A DNA stretch of 64,000 nucleotides from Pseudidiomarina insulisalsae (GTDB lineage: Bacteria > Pseudomonadota > Gammaproteobacteria > Enterobacterales > Alteromonadaceae): assembly GCF_003987065.1 (NCBI RefSeq), contig NZ_PIPY01000002.1, positions 124,001 to 188,000 of the forward strand, written 5' to 3'. Shown piece by piece: positions 10,041 to 19,370 of this stretch (the stretch's first letter is position 1; each line of letters starts with the position of its first letter). Made by a program: the position numbers and the translations under genes. The notes below the pieces were generated by a model. The model had not been told where the DNA came from. It saw only the letters and a program-made list of their open reading frames with translations, and did not search any database.

Positions 10041-11414
10041 ATGAGCTGGATGTCGGTGCTACCCCCTTTGGTAGCAATCATCGTGGTGTTCTGGCGCAAA
10101 GAGGTTATTGTCGCTTTGTTGCTTGCCATCGTTACCTCAGAACTCCTTCTTACCTGGCAAGGCGGCGAGCCTCTGGTCTACACATTCGTTGCCACGATTG
10201 AACGCATTATTTCGGTATTTGGCTCGGCTGGCAACACACGTATTCTGATCTTTAGTCTGATGGTCGGTGCCCTACTGGCTTATATTCGTGAATCCGGCGG
10301 TGTCGCAGCAACCGTTGAAGCCCTGCTGGCCAAAGGCCTTGGCCGCACCAAACGTTCAGCAAGTCTGATGACGGTCTTCACCGGCATTTTTGTTTTCATC
10401 GAATCAAATTTAAGTGTCCTGACGGCAGGTATTCTTTCCCGCGGGTTGTTTGAAAAGCTGGGCATGAGCCGGGCGCGACTTGCCTATATTATTGACAGTA
10501 CCAGTGCGCCAATTTGTATTTTGATTCTGCTCAATGGCTGGGGCGCGTATATTCTCGGTATGCTCGATCAGCAAGATTTACCAGGTTCCAGTGTCAGTAC
10601 CTTATGGAGCACCATTCCGTTTAACTTTTATGCCTTGGTCACGCTGATTATTGTTTTCTACACCGCCATCAGTGGTCGGGTTCACGGTCCTATGCGTAAA
10701 ACCGAACAGCAGCCCGTAGAGCATCAGGACATTCCTGAGCATACCCCAAGTAACAGCAAAGCCCGTTTCATGCTGGTGCCACTGACTGTTATGGTGGTCG
10801 GCATGGTGGCATTTATGTTCGGCACAGGCGGCGGCGACATTACCCAGGGGGATGGCTCCAAGTCGGTGCTGTATGCCACAGTATTGGCCTGTGTGGTGGC
10901 CTACTTCATGCTTATTTTAAGCCGCCGCAACACCCATCAGCAGCTGGTGGATATTGGCTTTAAGGGCATGAGCGAGTTGCTGCCGCTGGTGTCCATTGTC
11001 CTGCTGTCGCTGGCATTAGGCGCGAGTCTGCGCGAGCTTGGCACCGGCATTTTCCTGGCCGGGCTGGTCGGCGAGTTCTTACCGCTGTTTTTAATCGCGC
11101 CGATGCTATTCATTGCCGGCGCGCTGATTTCATTTACCACCGGCACCTCGTGGGGCACCTTCGCTATTTTGATACCCATCGCTGCGCCCATGATTCTGGC
11201 GCTCGATTTGCCCGCACCCTTGTTGCTGGCAGCGGTTTTAGGGGGCGGTGTATTTGGCGATCATTGCTCGCCGATTTCAGATACCACCGCGGTCTCGGCG
11301 CTCGCCTCGGGCTGCGACCTGCTTGAGCATGTGCGCACCCAGTTGCCGTATGCGTTGACGGCCGGCGGTATCACTCTGGTGCTTTATGTTGTCACCAGCT
11401 TTGTCATGATTTAG
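10041..11414 (+). CDS. NhaC-family Na+-coupled transporter, first gene of muropeptide cluster 1
   Basis: Inner-membrane transporter of 457 residues with about 11-12 hydrophobic segments and the NhaC-family signature GDHCSPISDTTAVSALASGC near the C-terminus. FVFIESNLSVLTAG and the acidic and polar residues within helices fit ion-coupled transport. The family is named for Na+/H+ exchange, but many members sit in amino-acid or peptide catabolic operons and are thought to move organic acids or amino acids. Here it leads an operon for serine hydrolase, alanine racemase, NlpC/P60 peptidase and dipeptide epimerase, so import of L-Ala-D-Glu, D-Ala or another peptidoglycan peptide is a reasonable inference. 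There are 15 bp to the next gene. Confidence 0.82.
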   Translation: MSWMSVLPPLVAIIVVFWRKEVIVALLLAIVTSELLLTWQGGEPLVYTFVATIERIISVFGSAGNTRILIFSLMVGALLAYIRESGGVAATVEALLAKGLGRTKRSASLMTVFTGIFVFIESNLSVLTAGILSRGLFEKLGMSRARLAYIIDSTSAPICILILLNGWGAYILGMLDQQDLPGSSVSTLWSTIPFNFYALVTLIIVFYTAISGRVHGPMRKTEQQPVEHQDIPEHTPSNSKARFMLVPLTVMVVGMVAFMFGTGGGDITQGDGSKSVLYATVLACVVAYFMLILSRRNTHQQLVDIGFKGMSELLPLVSIVLLSLALGASLRELGTGIFLAGLVGEFLPLFLIAPMLFIAGALISFTTGTSWGTFAILIPIAAPMILALDLPAPLLLAAVLGGGVFGDHCSPISDTTAVSALASGCDLLEHVRTQLPYALTAGGITLVLYVVTSFVMI

Positions 11415-11429
11415 CAGGAGCCAACGCAG

Positions 11430-13028
11430 ATGCAACCGATCACAATGAAACAAACAGTTCTCAGTAGTCTGATCATCGCTCTGGGATTGGTTTTAACCTG
11501 CCCTGCTGCTGCTGAACCGAGTAAAATCAGCGCGGCCAAAATTGACGCCACGGCGGCGCGGGTGATGGATACCTACAGCGTGCCTGGCATGGTTGTCGGT
11601 ATCGTTGAGGGCGATGAGATGGTGTTCGCCGGAAGCTATGGCGTGCAGGAAATTAATCAGCCGCAGCCGGTCACTGACAAAACGCTGTTTAAAATTGCCT
11701 CAGTTACTAAAAACTTTACCACCGCAGCACTGGCTCTGTTGGTTGATCAAGGTAAGCTGAACTGGGACGACCCGGTCATTGATCACATTCCTGAATTTCG
11801 TGTACAAGACCCCTGGATCACCCGTAACTTCACCGTACGTGACCTGCTAATTCATAAAAGCGGGCTGGGTCTGGGCGCCGGTGACCTAATGTTCTGGCCG
11901 ACCCCGAATGACTTTAGCCGTGAGGATATTTTACGCGGCCTGCGCTACCTGCCCATGGAAGGCGGTTTTCGTACCCGCTATGCCTACGACAATATTCTGT
12001 ATGTGATTGCCGGCGAGCTCGCCGAGCGCGTAACCGGTCAGCGTTGGGAGACCTTTGTTGAAGAAAACCTGATGCGTCCTTTAGGCATGGAGTATTGCTT
12101 TGCCGGGCCAGTACCCGAGCCGTATAAAAACTACCTTGCGCAACCGCATGGCTGGCTGGACGAGCAGCCGCAGGTGGTGCGCCGTGATTTTGCTGATGAC
12201 TATTTAACTTCAGCTCCGGCCGGCGGCATACGTTGTTCCTTACGAGCGATGACCAAGTGGATGAAAATGCACAACGCACGCGGCGCCTATGTCGATAAGA
12301 ACGGCGAGCAACAGCAGCTTATCAGTGCCCGCCAGCATGCAGAAATGTGGTCACCGCAAACCATTATGAACGTCGGCTCACGCGCCTACGAGTGGGACAA
12401 CACCCATTTCGCCGCCTATGGCCTGGGCTGGCGCATGCACGACGTTGACGGTCTGTTACGAATTCACCATACCGGCACCCTGCACGGTATGAATGCCTAC
12501 TTGTCGTTCTTTCCCGAGCTTGACGTGGCTTTTTTAGTCATGCTCAACCGTTCGCACAGCGATGCCCGTACCGCCATGATGCAAACCCTGATTAAGGCCT
12601 ACACCGATGCCCCCGAGCGCGACTGGCTGGCAGTGGTACAGGAATGGCGTGAGCAAGTCAGTCAACGACGCGCGGCCAGCTTTACCGAACCTGAAACCCA
12701 AACGGTCACTGATAAAATTGCCAACCGCGTGGTAGGCGAGTACATCGACCCGTGGTTTGGTCAGGTCAGCGTCACCTGGGACGGCGAGCACCTGCGCTGG
12801 ACCTCACACCGCTCGGCCCGTATGGCGGGCGAGCTGTTTCACATTGAAGGCGATACCTTTGCGGCGCGCTGGGACGACCGCACGCACCATGCCGACGCCT
12901 TCGTACGTTTCACCAGCTCGTTGCGCGGCGAAATTGACGGTATGATCATGGCGCCTATTGATCCCGACGCCGACTGGAGTTTCAACTTCGATGATCTGAA
13001 ATTTACCAAACAAGACGTCACTGATTAG
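11430..13028 (+). CDS. Exported S12 serine hydrolase (beta-lactamase/PBP fold) with C-terminal DUF3471-like domain
   Basis: Secreted serine hydrolase, 532 residues. The signal peptide ends near PAAA-EPSK. The catalytic set is SVTK (SxxK, IASVTKNFTTAA), YDN (YxN, RYAYDNILY) and HTG (HHTGTLHG) in place of KTG. Residues about 430-530 form a small C-terminal beta domain (VGEYIDPWFGQVSVTWDGEHL) as in DUF3471 proteins. The start at 11430 has AGGAG 9 nt upstream; the ATG at 11445 has none. Neighbours imply a D-amino-acid peptidase or D-Ala-releasing carboxypeptidase whose product would feed the adjacent racemase. A close paralogue at 50394 shares the segment SGLGLGAGDLM. Esterase or lactamase activity cannot be excluded. 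Confidence 0.82.
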   Translation: MQPITMKQTVLSSLIIALGLVLTCPAAAEPSKISAAKIDATAARVMDTYSVPGMVVGIVEGDEMVFAGSYGVQEINQPQPVTDKTLFKIASVTKNFTTAALALLVDQGKLNWDDPVIDHIPEFRVQDPWITRNFTVRDLLIHKSGLGLGAGDLMFWPTPNDFSREDILRGLRYLPMEGGFRTRYAYDNILYVIAGELAERVTGQRWETFVEENLMRPLGMEYCFAGPVPEPYKNYLAQPHGWLDEQPQVVRRDFADDYLTSAPAGGIRCSLRAMTKWMKMHNARGAYVDKNGEQQQLISARQHAEMWSPQTIMNVGSRAYEWDNTHFAAYGLGWRMHDVDGLLRIHHTGTLHGMNAYLSFFPELDVAFLVMLNRSHSDARTAMMQTLIKAYTDAPERDWLAVVQEWREQVSQRRAASFTEPETQTVTDKIANRVVGEYIDPWFGQVSVTWDGEHLRWTSHRSARMAGELFHIEGDTFAARWDDRTHHADAFVRFTSSLRGEIDGMIMAPIDPDADWSFNFDDLKFTKQDVTD

Positions 13029-13042
13029 GAAGTTACATCTGC

Positions 13043-14146
13043 ATGAGTAATGGCTTGCATTTTCGACCCACGCGCGCCGAGATCGATACCGATGCGCTGC
13101 GTCACAATGCCACTATGGCACGAAAGCACGCGACCCACTGTAAGCTGCTGGGCGTGATTAAGGCGAATGGCTACGGCCATGGCGCGGTCGAGGTGGCGCA
13201 CGCGATTAATGGTAGCGTCGATGCGTATGGTGTGGCCTTTATTGACGAAGCCCTAAAGCTGCGCGATGCCGGTTTCACACAGCCGGTGGTGTTACTTGAG
13301 GGTTGCTTCTCACCCGCTGAGCTGCCGGTTTGTGCCCATTACGATCTGCAGCCGGTCATTCACCAGCAGCATCAGCTGGACGCCATTTTGCAGGCGCGTC
13401 TGGTCAAGCCCATAGCGGTCTGGCTCAAAATTGATACCGGTATGCATCGACTGGGGTTTGCGCCAGACGAGATTGACGCGGTGGTCGCCAAGCTCGACCG
13501 CTGCCCGCAGGTGGCCAGCATTACCCTGATGACACACTTTGCCAACGCCGATGTCAGTGATCACCCGCTGAATGAGGCACAGCTCGATCGTTTTGACGAA
13601 ATCTGTGCCCGTACCTCGCCCGCGCTAAGCTTAAGTGCCGCCAACACCGCGGCGTTGCTCAGTAGCGCACTTGATCTTGGCGCGCAAGAATCGCAGTGGT
13701 GTCGTACCGGTATCATGCTGTACGGAGTGAACCCGACCGACACGGCCGCGACGTTTTCGTTGTTACCCGCAATGAAGCTCATCGCGCCAGTGATGGCCGT
13801 GCGTACGGTGGCCAGTGGTGATGCCGTAGGCTACGGCAGTACCTGGCGTGCGACGCGCACCAGTCGTATTGCGACGCTGGCAATCGGTTATGCCGACGGC
13901 TACCCGCGCCACGCCCCGAACGGTACACCGGTCTGGCTCAACGGCCAGCGCGTGCCGCTGGCGGGCCGCGTGTCGATGGACATGATTACGGTTGATGTCA
14001 CCGAGCTGGCGCAGGTAGCAGTTGGCGATGAGGCGGAGCTGTGGGGACCCAACCTTGCGGTAGACGAGGTCGCCGCAGCGGTGCAGACCATCACCTATGA
14101 GCTGCTAACCCGGGTCAGTGAAAGAGTTCCTCGCCACTACAAATAA
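13043..14146 (+). CDS. alr: Alanine racemase (PLP), probably catabolic
   Basis: Interconverts D- and L-alanine, 367 residues. The PLP lysine is K40 in GVIKANGYGHG, and the catalytic tyrosine lies in VGYGSTWRA near residue 263. AGRVSMDMITVDVT is the conserved C-terminal beta-domain segment. Placed between an exported serine hydrolase and an NlpC/P60 peptidase, it probably turns D-Ala released from peptidoglycan stems into L-Ala for catabolism, as DadX does, rather than serving only wall synthesis. Whether another alr exists elsewhere in the genome is unknown. There are 15 bp from the upstream gene, with likely co-transcription. Confidence 0.94.
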   Translation: MSNGLHFRPTRAEIDTDALRHNATMARKHATHCKLLGVIKANGYGHGAVEVAHAINGSVDAYGVAFIDEALKLRDAGFTQPVVLLEGCFSPAELPVCAHYDLQPVIHQQHQLDAILQARLVKPIAVWLKIDTGMHRLGFAPDEIDAVVAKLDRCPQVASITLMTHFANADVSDHPLNEAQLDRFDEICARTSPALSLSAANTAALLSSALDLGAQESQWCRTGIMLYGVNPTDTAATFSLLPAMKLIAPVMAVRTVASGDAVGYGSTWRATRTSRIATLAIGYADGYPRHAPNGTPVWLNGQRVPLAGRVSMDMITVDVTELAQVAVGDEAELWGPNLAVDEVAAAVQTITYELLTRVSERVPRHYK

Positions 14147-14184
14147 TTTATGCCAGAATAGCTATAATTTTGGAATAATATTCC
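14141..14184. promoter_or_regulatory. Internal promoter/operator region before the NlpC/P60 gene
   Basis: The 71-bp gap between alr and the next gene holds a perfect -10 hexamer TATAAT (14163-14168), a perfect 6-1-6 palindrome GGAATA-A-TATTCC (14172-14184) and AAATAATTTAT (14141-14151). The last two resemble the GGAATAATTTATT motif found at other promoters of the peptidoglycan genes. No good -35 is visible, so an activator or a weak promoter is possible. I read it as a secondary, RpiR-responsive promoter inside the operon. Confidence 0.5.
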
Positions 14185-14217
14185 TTACGCAATTTGCCAG
14201 CCCGATAGGGAGTTACT

Positions 14218-15660
14218 GTGAAAAAACTTGCACTTCTATTCACAATGAGTCCGCTGCTGTTCGCCTGCAGCCCAGCGGAACAAAACACTGTTACGCAACA
14301 GCGCGACGCCTCGGTAGCGGTGAGCACCGTCGATTACCAGCAGTTGCCCAATTACACCACCGACGTGCCTGGCATCGAGCAAGACTATCTGGCCCCCGAA
14401 TTCTGGTTACAACGGCTGGAACAGCCTCATGCGCTGATCATGACGCGCGATGAAATTGCCGATTTCAACGCCCGTTCCTACCGGGTGCAAGACGAAATGG
14501 TGTATTTAAACGAGCACCCGCTTGAGCTCTCAGCTGCTGAGCTGACCGCGAAAATTGACAGCATCAGCTCGCTGCCTGGCTACCCGCGCCATTATGCCGA
14601 CGGCACCCGCGCCACGGCAGAGCAACTGGATGCCTATCGTAATGCCGCCCATTTTGACGCCATTCGCGACGTCAACCCGGTGCGCTTTGCCCTGGTCGTG
14701 AAACGCACCCCGATGCGCACTTTTCCAACTCTGGATAAGCTCTACAGCGACGACCTTGATACCGATATCGATCGCTTTCAGGAAACTGGCGTGTTTCCCG
14801 GCACCCCGCTGGCTATCTTGCATACCAGCGCTGACGGCCAGTGGTATCTGGCGCAGTCGTATCATTATTTAGCCTGGATTCAGGCCAAACATGTGGCCAT
14901 CGGCCCACGCGAGGAAGTACTCGGTTTCGTCGAAAAAGAGCCTTTTGCGATCGTGACCGAAGCCAAGGTTCATACCAATTACACGCCGAGTATGACCGCC
15001 GTATCTGAGGTTCAACTGGATATGAGTACGCGCCTGCCTTTGCTTAGCGCCGCTGAAACCGGTCACAATGTGCATGGTCAGAATCCTTTCGCCAGCTATA
15101 CGGTCCAGATGCCGATCCGGGACGCCCTGGGCGATCTGGCCTTTACTCCGGCGCTTATCCCCCGTCATAACGATGTCAGTGTCGGCTACCTACCGTTCAC
15201 CGAAGCGAACCTGATTGGCCAGGCCTTTAAGTTCTTGGGTGAGCGTTATGGCTGGGGCCACGACTACAACGCCCGCGACTGCACCGGCTTTGTGCTGGAG
15301 GTGTACCGCAGCATGGGCATTGATATGCCGCGCAATTCCAGTCAGCAAGGCTATGGTGCCTACGGCACGACCGTGGTGTATGACGAAAACGCCAGTAATG
15401 AAGAGAAACTCGCCCGGCTGGCAAAAGCACAGGTGGGCGATCTTATCTACTTGCCGGGTCATGTGGTGATGTATCTGGGCCAAATTGACGGCTACCACTA
15501 TGTTATTCACGACGTTCATGGCCTGAGCTATACCGATGATAACGGCAATTATTACGAAGGCACCCTCAATGGTGTCTCGGTAACGCCATTGACGACGCTG
15601 GGTTTTGGAAAAAACGACACCTATCTTGACCGCATTTATGCCATCAAGTCAGTACGCTAG
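14218..15660 (+). CDS. Lipoprotein NlpC/P60 peptidase with SH3-like domains (gamma-D-Glu-diamino acid endopeptidase type)
   Basis: Predicted lipoprotein of 480 residues; GTG start at 14218 with AGGGAG upstream and a lipobox LLFAC ending at Cys17. The central part (about 130-300) looks like the bacterial SH3 pair found in YkfC/DvLysin-type enzymes. The C-terminal NlpC/P60 domain has catalytic Cys in RDCTGFVLEVYRSMG (near 355), His in LPGHVVMYLG (near 413) and a third polar residue near HDVHG. The family cuts the gamma-D-Glu to diamino acid bond, giving L-Ala-D-Glu from free muropeptides. The next gene is the L-Ala-D/L-Glu epimerase that handles exactly that product, which supports the call. 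It probably acts in the periplasm on imported stem peptides. Confidence 0.88.
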   Translation: MKKLALLFTMSPLLFACSPAEQNTVTQQRDASVAVSTVDYQQLPNYTTDVPGIEQDYLAPEFWLQRLEQPHALIMTRDEIADFNARSYRVQDEMVYLNEHPLELSAAELTAKIDSISSLPGYPRHYADGTRATAEQLDAYRNAAHFDAIRDVNPVRFALVVKRTPMRTFPTLDKLYSDDLDTDIDRFQETGVFPGTPLAILHTSADGQWYLAQSYHYLAWIQAKHVAIGPREEVLGFVEKEPFAIVTEAKVHTNYTPSMTAVSEVQLDMSTRLPLLSAAETGHNVHGQNPFASYTVQMPIRDALGDLAFTPALIPRHNDVSVGYLPFTEANLIGQAFKFLGERYGWGHDYNARDCTGFVLEVYRSMGIDMPRNSSQQGYGAYGTTVVYDENASNEEKLARLAKAQVGDLIYLPGHVVMYLGQIDGYHYVIHDVHGLSYTDDNGNYYEGTLNGVSVTPLTTLGFGKNDTYLDRIYAIKSVR

Positions 15661-15672
15661 ACAGGAACATTT

Positions 15673-16776
15673 ATGAAAATTACTGATATCAAATTAGCGA
15701 TGTTACGCGTGCCTCTGAAAACGCCTTTTAAGACCGCGTTGCGTACTGTTGAGTCGATCGAAGATATTGTGGTGATGGTGCATACCGATACCGGCCATAT
15801 CGGTTATGGTGAGGCGCCGGCCACTGCGGTCATTACCGGTGACACTCATGGCTCGATCATTGAAGCCATCGATCGCATTATCAAGCCCAAACTCATCGGC
15901 CAGAACGTTTCGGAGCTGAACCATATCGTCGGCTTGATTCAAAACGGCATTATTCGTAACTACAGTGCCAAGGCCGCTGTTGAAATGGCGGTATATGATC
16001 TCTGGGGACAGTTTTATAAGGCCCCACTTTACAAAATGCTGGGTGGCGGCGTACCAACCATTTCCACCGACATCACCATAAGCGTTGATTACATCGATAA
16101 GATGGTTGCCGACTCGCTGGAGGCGATTGATCGTGGTTTTGAAACCTTAAAAATCAAGGTCGGCAAAGACATTGGCGTCGATATCGAGCGCGTCAAAGCG
16201 ATTTATGCTGCGGTCGAAGGCAAAGCCCTGCTGCGTCTGGACGCCAACCAGGGCTGGACACCCAAAGAGGCTGTCTATGCCCTGCACAAGCTTGAAAGTG
16301 CCGGGGTGCGGCTGGAACTGGTAGAGCAGCCGGTGAAGGCACGTGATATTGACGGCATGAAATACATTACCGAGCGGGTTCATACCCCGGTGATGGCAGA
16401 TGAAAGCAGTTTTGGTCCGCGCGAAGTCATTGAACTGATTAAAATGCGGGCCGCTGACATTATTAATATCAAGCTAATGAAAACCGGCGGTATTTCAAAT
16501 GCGATTAAAATTGCTGATATCTGCTCGGTTTACGACATGCAATGCATGATCGGCTGTATGCTCGAGTCGAGTGTCAGCGTTTCAGCAGCGGTGCATCTGG
16601 CCGTGGCAAAAGCCAATGTCATCACCAAAATAGACCTCGACGGTCCGTCGTTATGCGCCTTCGATCCGGTCGATGGCAGTGTTCAGTTCAAAGAGTCTGA
16701 GATTTCAATTAACGACGCGCCCGGACTCGGTATCAACTCTATTCAGGGACTGGAACCGATAACCCCAAGAAGCTAA
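15673..16776 (+). CDS. L-Ala-D/L-Glu dipeptide epimerase (enolase superfamily)
   Basis: Cytoplasmic 367-residue member of the muconate-lactonizing subgroup, as YcjG/YkfB. Acid-base lysines are KIKVGK (near 161-163) and NIKLMKTGG (near 265). Metal ligands are in RLDANQGW, LVEQPV and MADESSFG. The Met/Cys-rich stretch MIGCMLESS near 295 is typical of the dipeptide epimerases. It converts L-Ala-D-Glu to L-Ala-L-Glu, which ordinary peptidases can split. AGGAA lies before the ATG, and it starts 12 bp after the NlpC/P60 gene. The 3' end overlaps the convergent YqaA-like gene by 38 bp. Confidence 0.9.
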   Translation: MKITDIKLAMLRVPLKTPFKTALRTVESIEDIVVMVHTDTGHIGYGEAPATAVITGDTHGSIIEAIDRIIKPKLIGQNVSELNHIVGLIQNGIIRNYSAKAAVEMAVYDLWGQFYKAPLYKMLGGGVPTISTDITISVDYIDKMVADSLEAIDRGFETLKIKVGKDIGVDIERVKAIYAAVEGKALLRLDANQGWTPKEAVYALHKLESAGVRLELVEQPVKARDIDGMKYITERVHTPVMADESSFGPREVIELIKMRAADIINIKLMKTGGISNAIKIADICSVYDMQCMIGCMLESSVSVSAAVHLAVAKANVITKIDLDGPSLCAFDPVDGSVQFKESEISINDAPGLGINSIQGLEPITPRS

Positions 16777-17179
16777 GCAAGCCCAGCAGCAGGGCGTAGC
16801 GCCCTGCTTTGCTGATAAACACAATGATTAAAAATTGCCAGAACGACAGACGCATCATTCCAGCGATAAACGTTAGGGTGTCGCCGATAAATGGCGCCCA
16901 CGCCAGCAGAAGTGACCACTTACCGTAACGCTCGAACCACCAGTGCCCGCGATCCAAAGACTTGCCCTGAAACGGAAACCAGCGGCGCTCGCGATACTGC
17001 AATAAGAATCGCCCCAGGCCATAGTTGATAACGCTGCCAAGGGTATTGCCAACGGACGCTACCAGCCAGATCATCCAGGGGTTGTACCCAAGCCGCTGCG
17101 CCGTAACCACCAGCACTTCCGATTGTGCTGGCAACACGGTTGCCGCCAGTAAGGCGACCAGAAACAGGCTCAGGTACAT
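16739..17179 (-). CDS. YqaA-like small membrane protein (VTT/SNARE-associated DedA superfamily)
   Basis: Inner-membrane protein of 146 residues with about four hydrophobic segments. Signature features of the YqaA group are LPAQSEVLVVTAQRLGYNP near residue 17-35, VGNTLGSVINYGLGRF near 43-58, and the WAPFIGDTLTFIAGMMR re-entrant loop near 95. Function is poorly known; DedA relatives act in lipid flipping or membrane homeostasis. It lies 9 bp after the S9 peptidase gene in the same direction, so the two may be co-transcribed. Its last 38 bp overlap the end of the epimerase gene. Confidence 0.83.
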   Translation of the reverse strand: MYLSLFLVALLAATVLPAQSEVLVVTAQRLGYNPWMIWLVASVGNTLGSVINYGLGRFLLQYRERRWFPFQGKSLDRGHWWFERYGKWSLLLAWAPFIGDTLTFIAGMMRLSFWQFLIIVFISKAGRYALLLGLLSFLGLSVPVPE

Positions 17180-17188
17180 AGACGCATC

Positions 17189-19270
17189 CTAGTCTTTCTG
17201 ATAGCGCTTGAACCACGCTAATGTGTGTTCAATTTTAGCCACCGTACGTGAAGGTTTTGCCGTTACACCATGGTAGGCGTCGGGTACCCGCACCATCACC
17301 GTGTCGACCTTTTGCAGCTTTAATGCCTGATAAAACTGTTCGGTTTCAGCCATTGGCGTGCGACGGTCTTTCTCACCGGTAAACAACAGCGTCGGGGTCG
17401 TCACATTACCCACCAGAGACAACGGTGAACGCTGCCAGTAGTGTTGCAGATCTTCCCATGGCATGCCAGGGAACTGGTTTTGGATCTGACCAATCGAGCT
17501 GTCTGCTGTCAGCGTCTTACTGACCCAGTTGATCACCGGGTTGGTGGCCGCTGCCGCATTAAAACGATCGGTTAAACCCACAGCATAGGCAGTGGCGATG
17601 CCACCTGCCGATCCACCCGCAATAAACAGGTTATTCGGGTCAGCAATGCCCATTTCGATCAGTGTATCAATGCCAGACATGTGATCGGCAAAGTCACGCT
17701 CTGAAGCATAGTGCCCGTCAAGCAACATGGCAAAGTCTTTGCCATACGAGGTACTGCCACGGTAGTTCACATACAGCACCACATAGCCCTCTGCGGCATA
17801 ACGCTGATGCTCGGCGGCAAAGAACGGTCCGTAGGACAGATGCGGTCCACCATGAATTTCAACCATAGTTGGGTAGCGCTTACCCTCTTCATAGTCGGGC
17901 GGCAAAATATACCAGCCGTGGATTTCAGTGCCATCAAACGACGACTTATAGCTAATTTCGCGCACTTCACCCAGATCACGCTGCGCCAGTACATCCGCGT
18001 TTAACGCGGTCATAGTTTTTGGTGCAGCGCCGCTTTGCACCGCAACGTTGGCAAGGTCATACGCCGATGCCTGCGTATAAGCAACGGCGCCGGTGTTGCT
18101 GGCAACAGAGTACATACCCATGGTGTAAGGGCGCGTCGCGTAAATGCCGCCAACGTCCGTGACGCGCGTGGTTAGTTTGCCCGCAAGGTCGACTTCAGCG
18201 ACGGTAATGCGGCCGCGGTCAGCGTACTGTATCGTCAAGCGGTCGCTCCCCACCCACTGCGGGTTGTCCAGCGAGCGATCAAAGTCAGCAACCAGCGCCC
18301 GGGTGTCACCCGAAGCCACCGTCATGCTGTGTAAGCTCGCGTTGCGATAAGGTACCGGCTCGTTGTTACCGTGTAAAAACGCCAGGGTCTTACCATCTGC
18401 CGACAAGGTCGCCGCGTATTCGTCACCCGGCCAGTCGGTCAGCTGCTGAAGGCTGTTGTCAGCCAGGTTCACTTGCCACAAGTCGCTCTCGCGCGATTGA
18501 TACTCCCAATCAGCATTGCGATTGGCAGTGAACACCAATGCGCTATCGCCCTTCACCCATGCAAGTGGGCCACGGTGTTGAAACGGACCAGTGGTCAATT
18601 GGCGGGCACTTCCGCCCTCACTGGGAACCACAAAGATCTGATTGTAGGACGATGCCATCACGCCACGGCCATCACGCTGGTAAAGGGTTCGCTCGACAAT
18701 GACCGGGGCCTTGCCCCATTTGGCTTTTTCCGGCTTCTTAACCGACTTCACGCTTTTAGCGAAGTCACTTTTCGGCTCTGGCAGCGCCATCAGAAACGCT
18801 AACTGCTGACCGTCGCTGGACCAGGCCAGTTGACTTGGGCTAGGCACCACCTCGGTCACCGGCGCAGTGCGCTGCTCTGCCACCCAGAAGACGTGAATCT
18901 GGTTGCGCCCTGAGCGATTCGAGGTAAACGCCAGGCGGCTGCCGTCAGGCGACCAACTGGGGTTGCCGTAACTGTGCTGATCAGCAAACAGCGGGGTATG
19001 CTGTCCCGTTTGCGTGTCCACCAGCCACAAGCTGCGGCGGGTGCTGTCGGTCATAATGTCGAAGCTGTTACGAATATAGGCGACGTAGCGACCATCGGGC
19101 GATATCTGCACGTCATTGGCGTATTCAAGGGCAAAAATATCTTCAGCCTGCAGCTTAGGTTTCACTGCAACCTGATGCTCGGCAACGGCAGTTTGGTTCT
19201 GAGCAAAGGCAGGAGCGCCCGCAACCGCAGTTGCGAGCAGACTTAAGGTAAACAATAAAGGTGCTTTCAT
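17189..19270 (-). CDS. Exported S9 family prolyl-oligopeptidase/acylaminoacyl-peptidase-like enzyme
   Basis: Secreted serine peptidase, 693 residues, with a signal peptide ending near AGAPAFAQ. The N-terminal half (about 40-420) is a beta-propeller with WD/PD40-type repeats (ISPDGRYVAYI, WSPDGSRLAFTSNRSG, LSADGKTLAFL). The C-terminal half is an alpha/beta hydrolase with the nucleophile in IAGGSAGGIATAYAVG (near 555), Asp in FTGEKDRRTP and His in DAYHGVTAKP. It is expected to trim short peptides in the periplasm, in line with a proteolytic lifestyle. Its specificity (dipeptidyl, acylaminoacyl or other) cannot be told. Confidence 0.88.
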   Translation of the reverse strand: MKAPLLFTLSLLATAVAGAPAFAQNQTAVAEHQVAVKPKLQAEDIFALEYANDVQISPDGRYVAYIRNSFDIMTDSTRRSLWLVDTQTGQHTPLFADQHSYGNPSWSPDGSRLAFTSNRSGRNQIHVFWVAEQRTAPVTEVVPSPSQLAWSSDGQQLAFLMALPEPKSDFAKSVKSVKKPEKAKWGKAPVIVERTLYQRDGRGVMASSYNQIFVVPSEGGSARQLTTGPFQHRGPLAWVKGDSALVFTANRNADWEYQSRESDLWQVNLADNSLQQLTDWPGDEYAATLSADGKTLAFLHGNNEPVPYRNASLHSMTVASGDTRALVADFDRSLDNPQWVGSDRLTIQYADRGRITVAEVDLAGKLTTRVTDVGGIYATRPYTMGMYSVASNTGAVAYTQASAYDLANVAVQSGAAPKTMTALNADVLAQRDLGEVREISYKSSFDGTEIHGWYILPPDYEEGKRYPTMVEIHGGPHLSYGPFFAAEHQRYAAEGYVVLYVNYRGSTSYGKDFAMLLDGHYASERDFADHMSGIDTLIEMGIADPNNLFIAGGSAGGIATAYAVGLTDRFNAAAATNPVINWVSKTLTADSSIGQIQNQFPGMPWEDLQHYWQRSPLSLVGNVTTPTLLFTGEKDRRTPMAETEQFYQALKLQKVDTVMVRVPDAYHGVTAKPSRTVAKIEHTLAWFKRYQKD

Positions 19271-19370
19271 AGGTCGCTCTTGTTGTGTGCTTTCATTTGG
19301 ATAGCTGTGAGCCTACCTAAACAAGCACCCTTAAGGCAACGAATCGCGACCAATGCGGGGGTTTGAGAGT

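Noticed and set aside
14118-14453. 111-codon frame across the alr/NlpC junction
   Set aside because: It lies in another frame over the end of alr and the start of the NlpC/P60 gene, both of which have clear motifs, and has no ribosome site or known domain.
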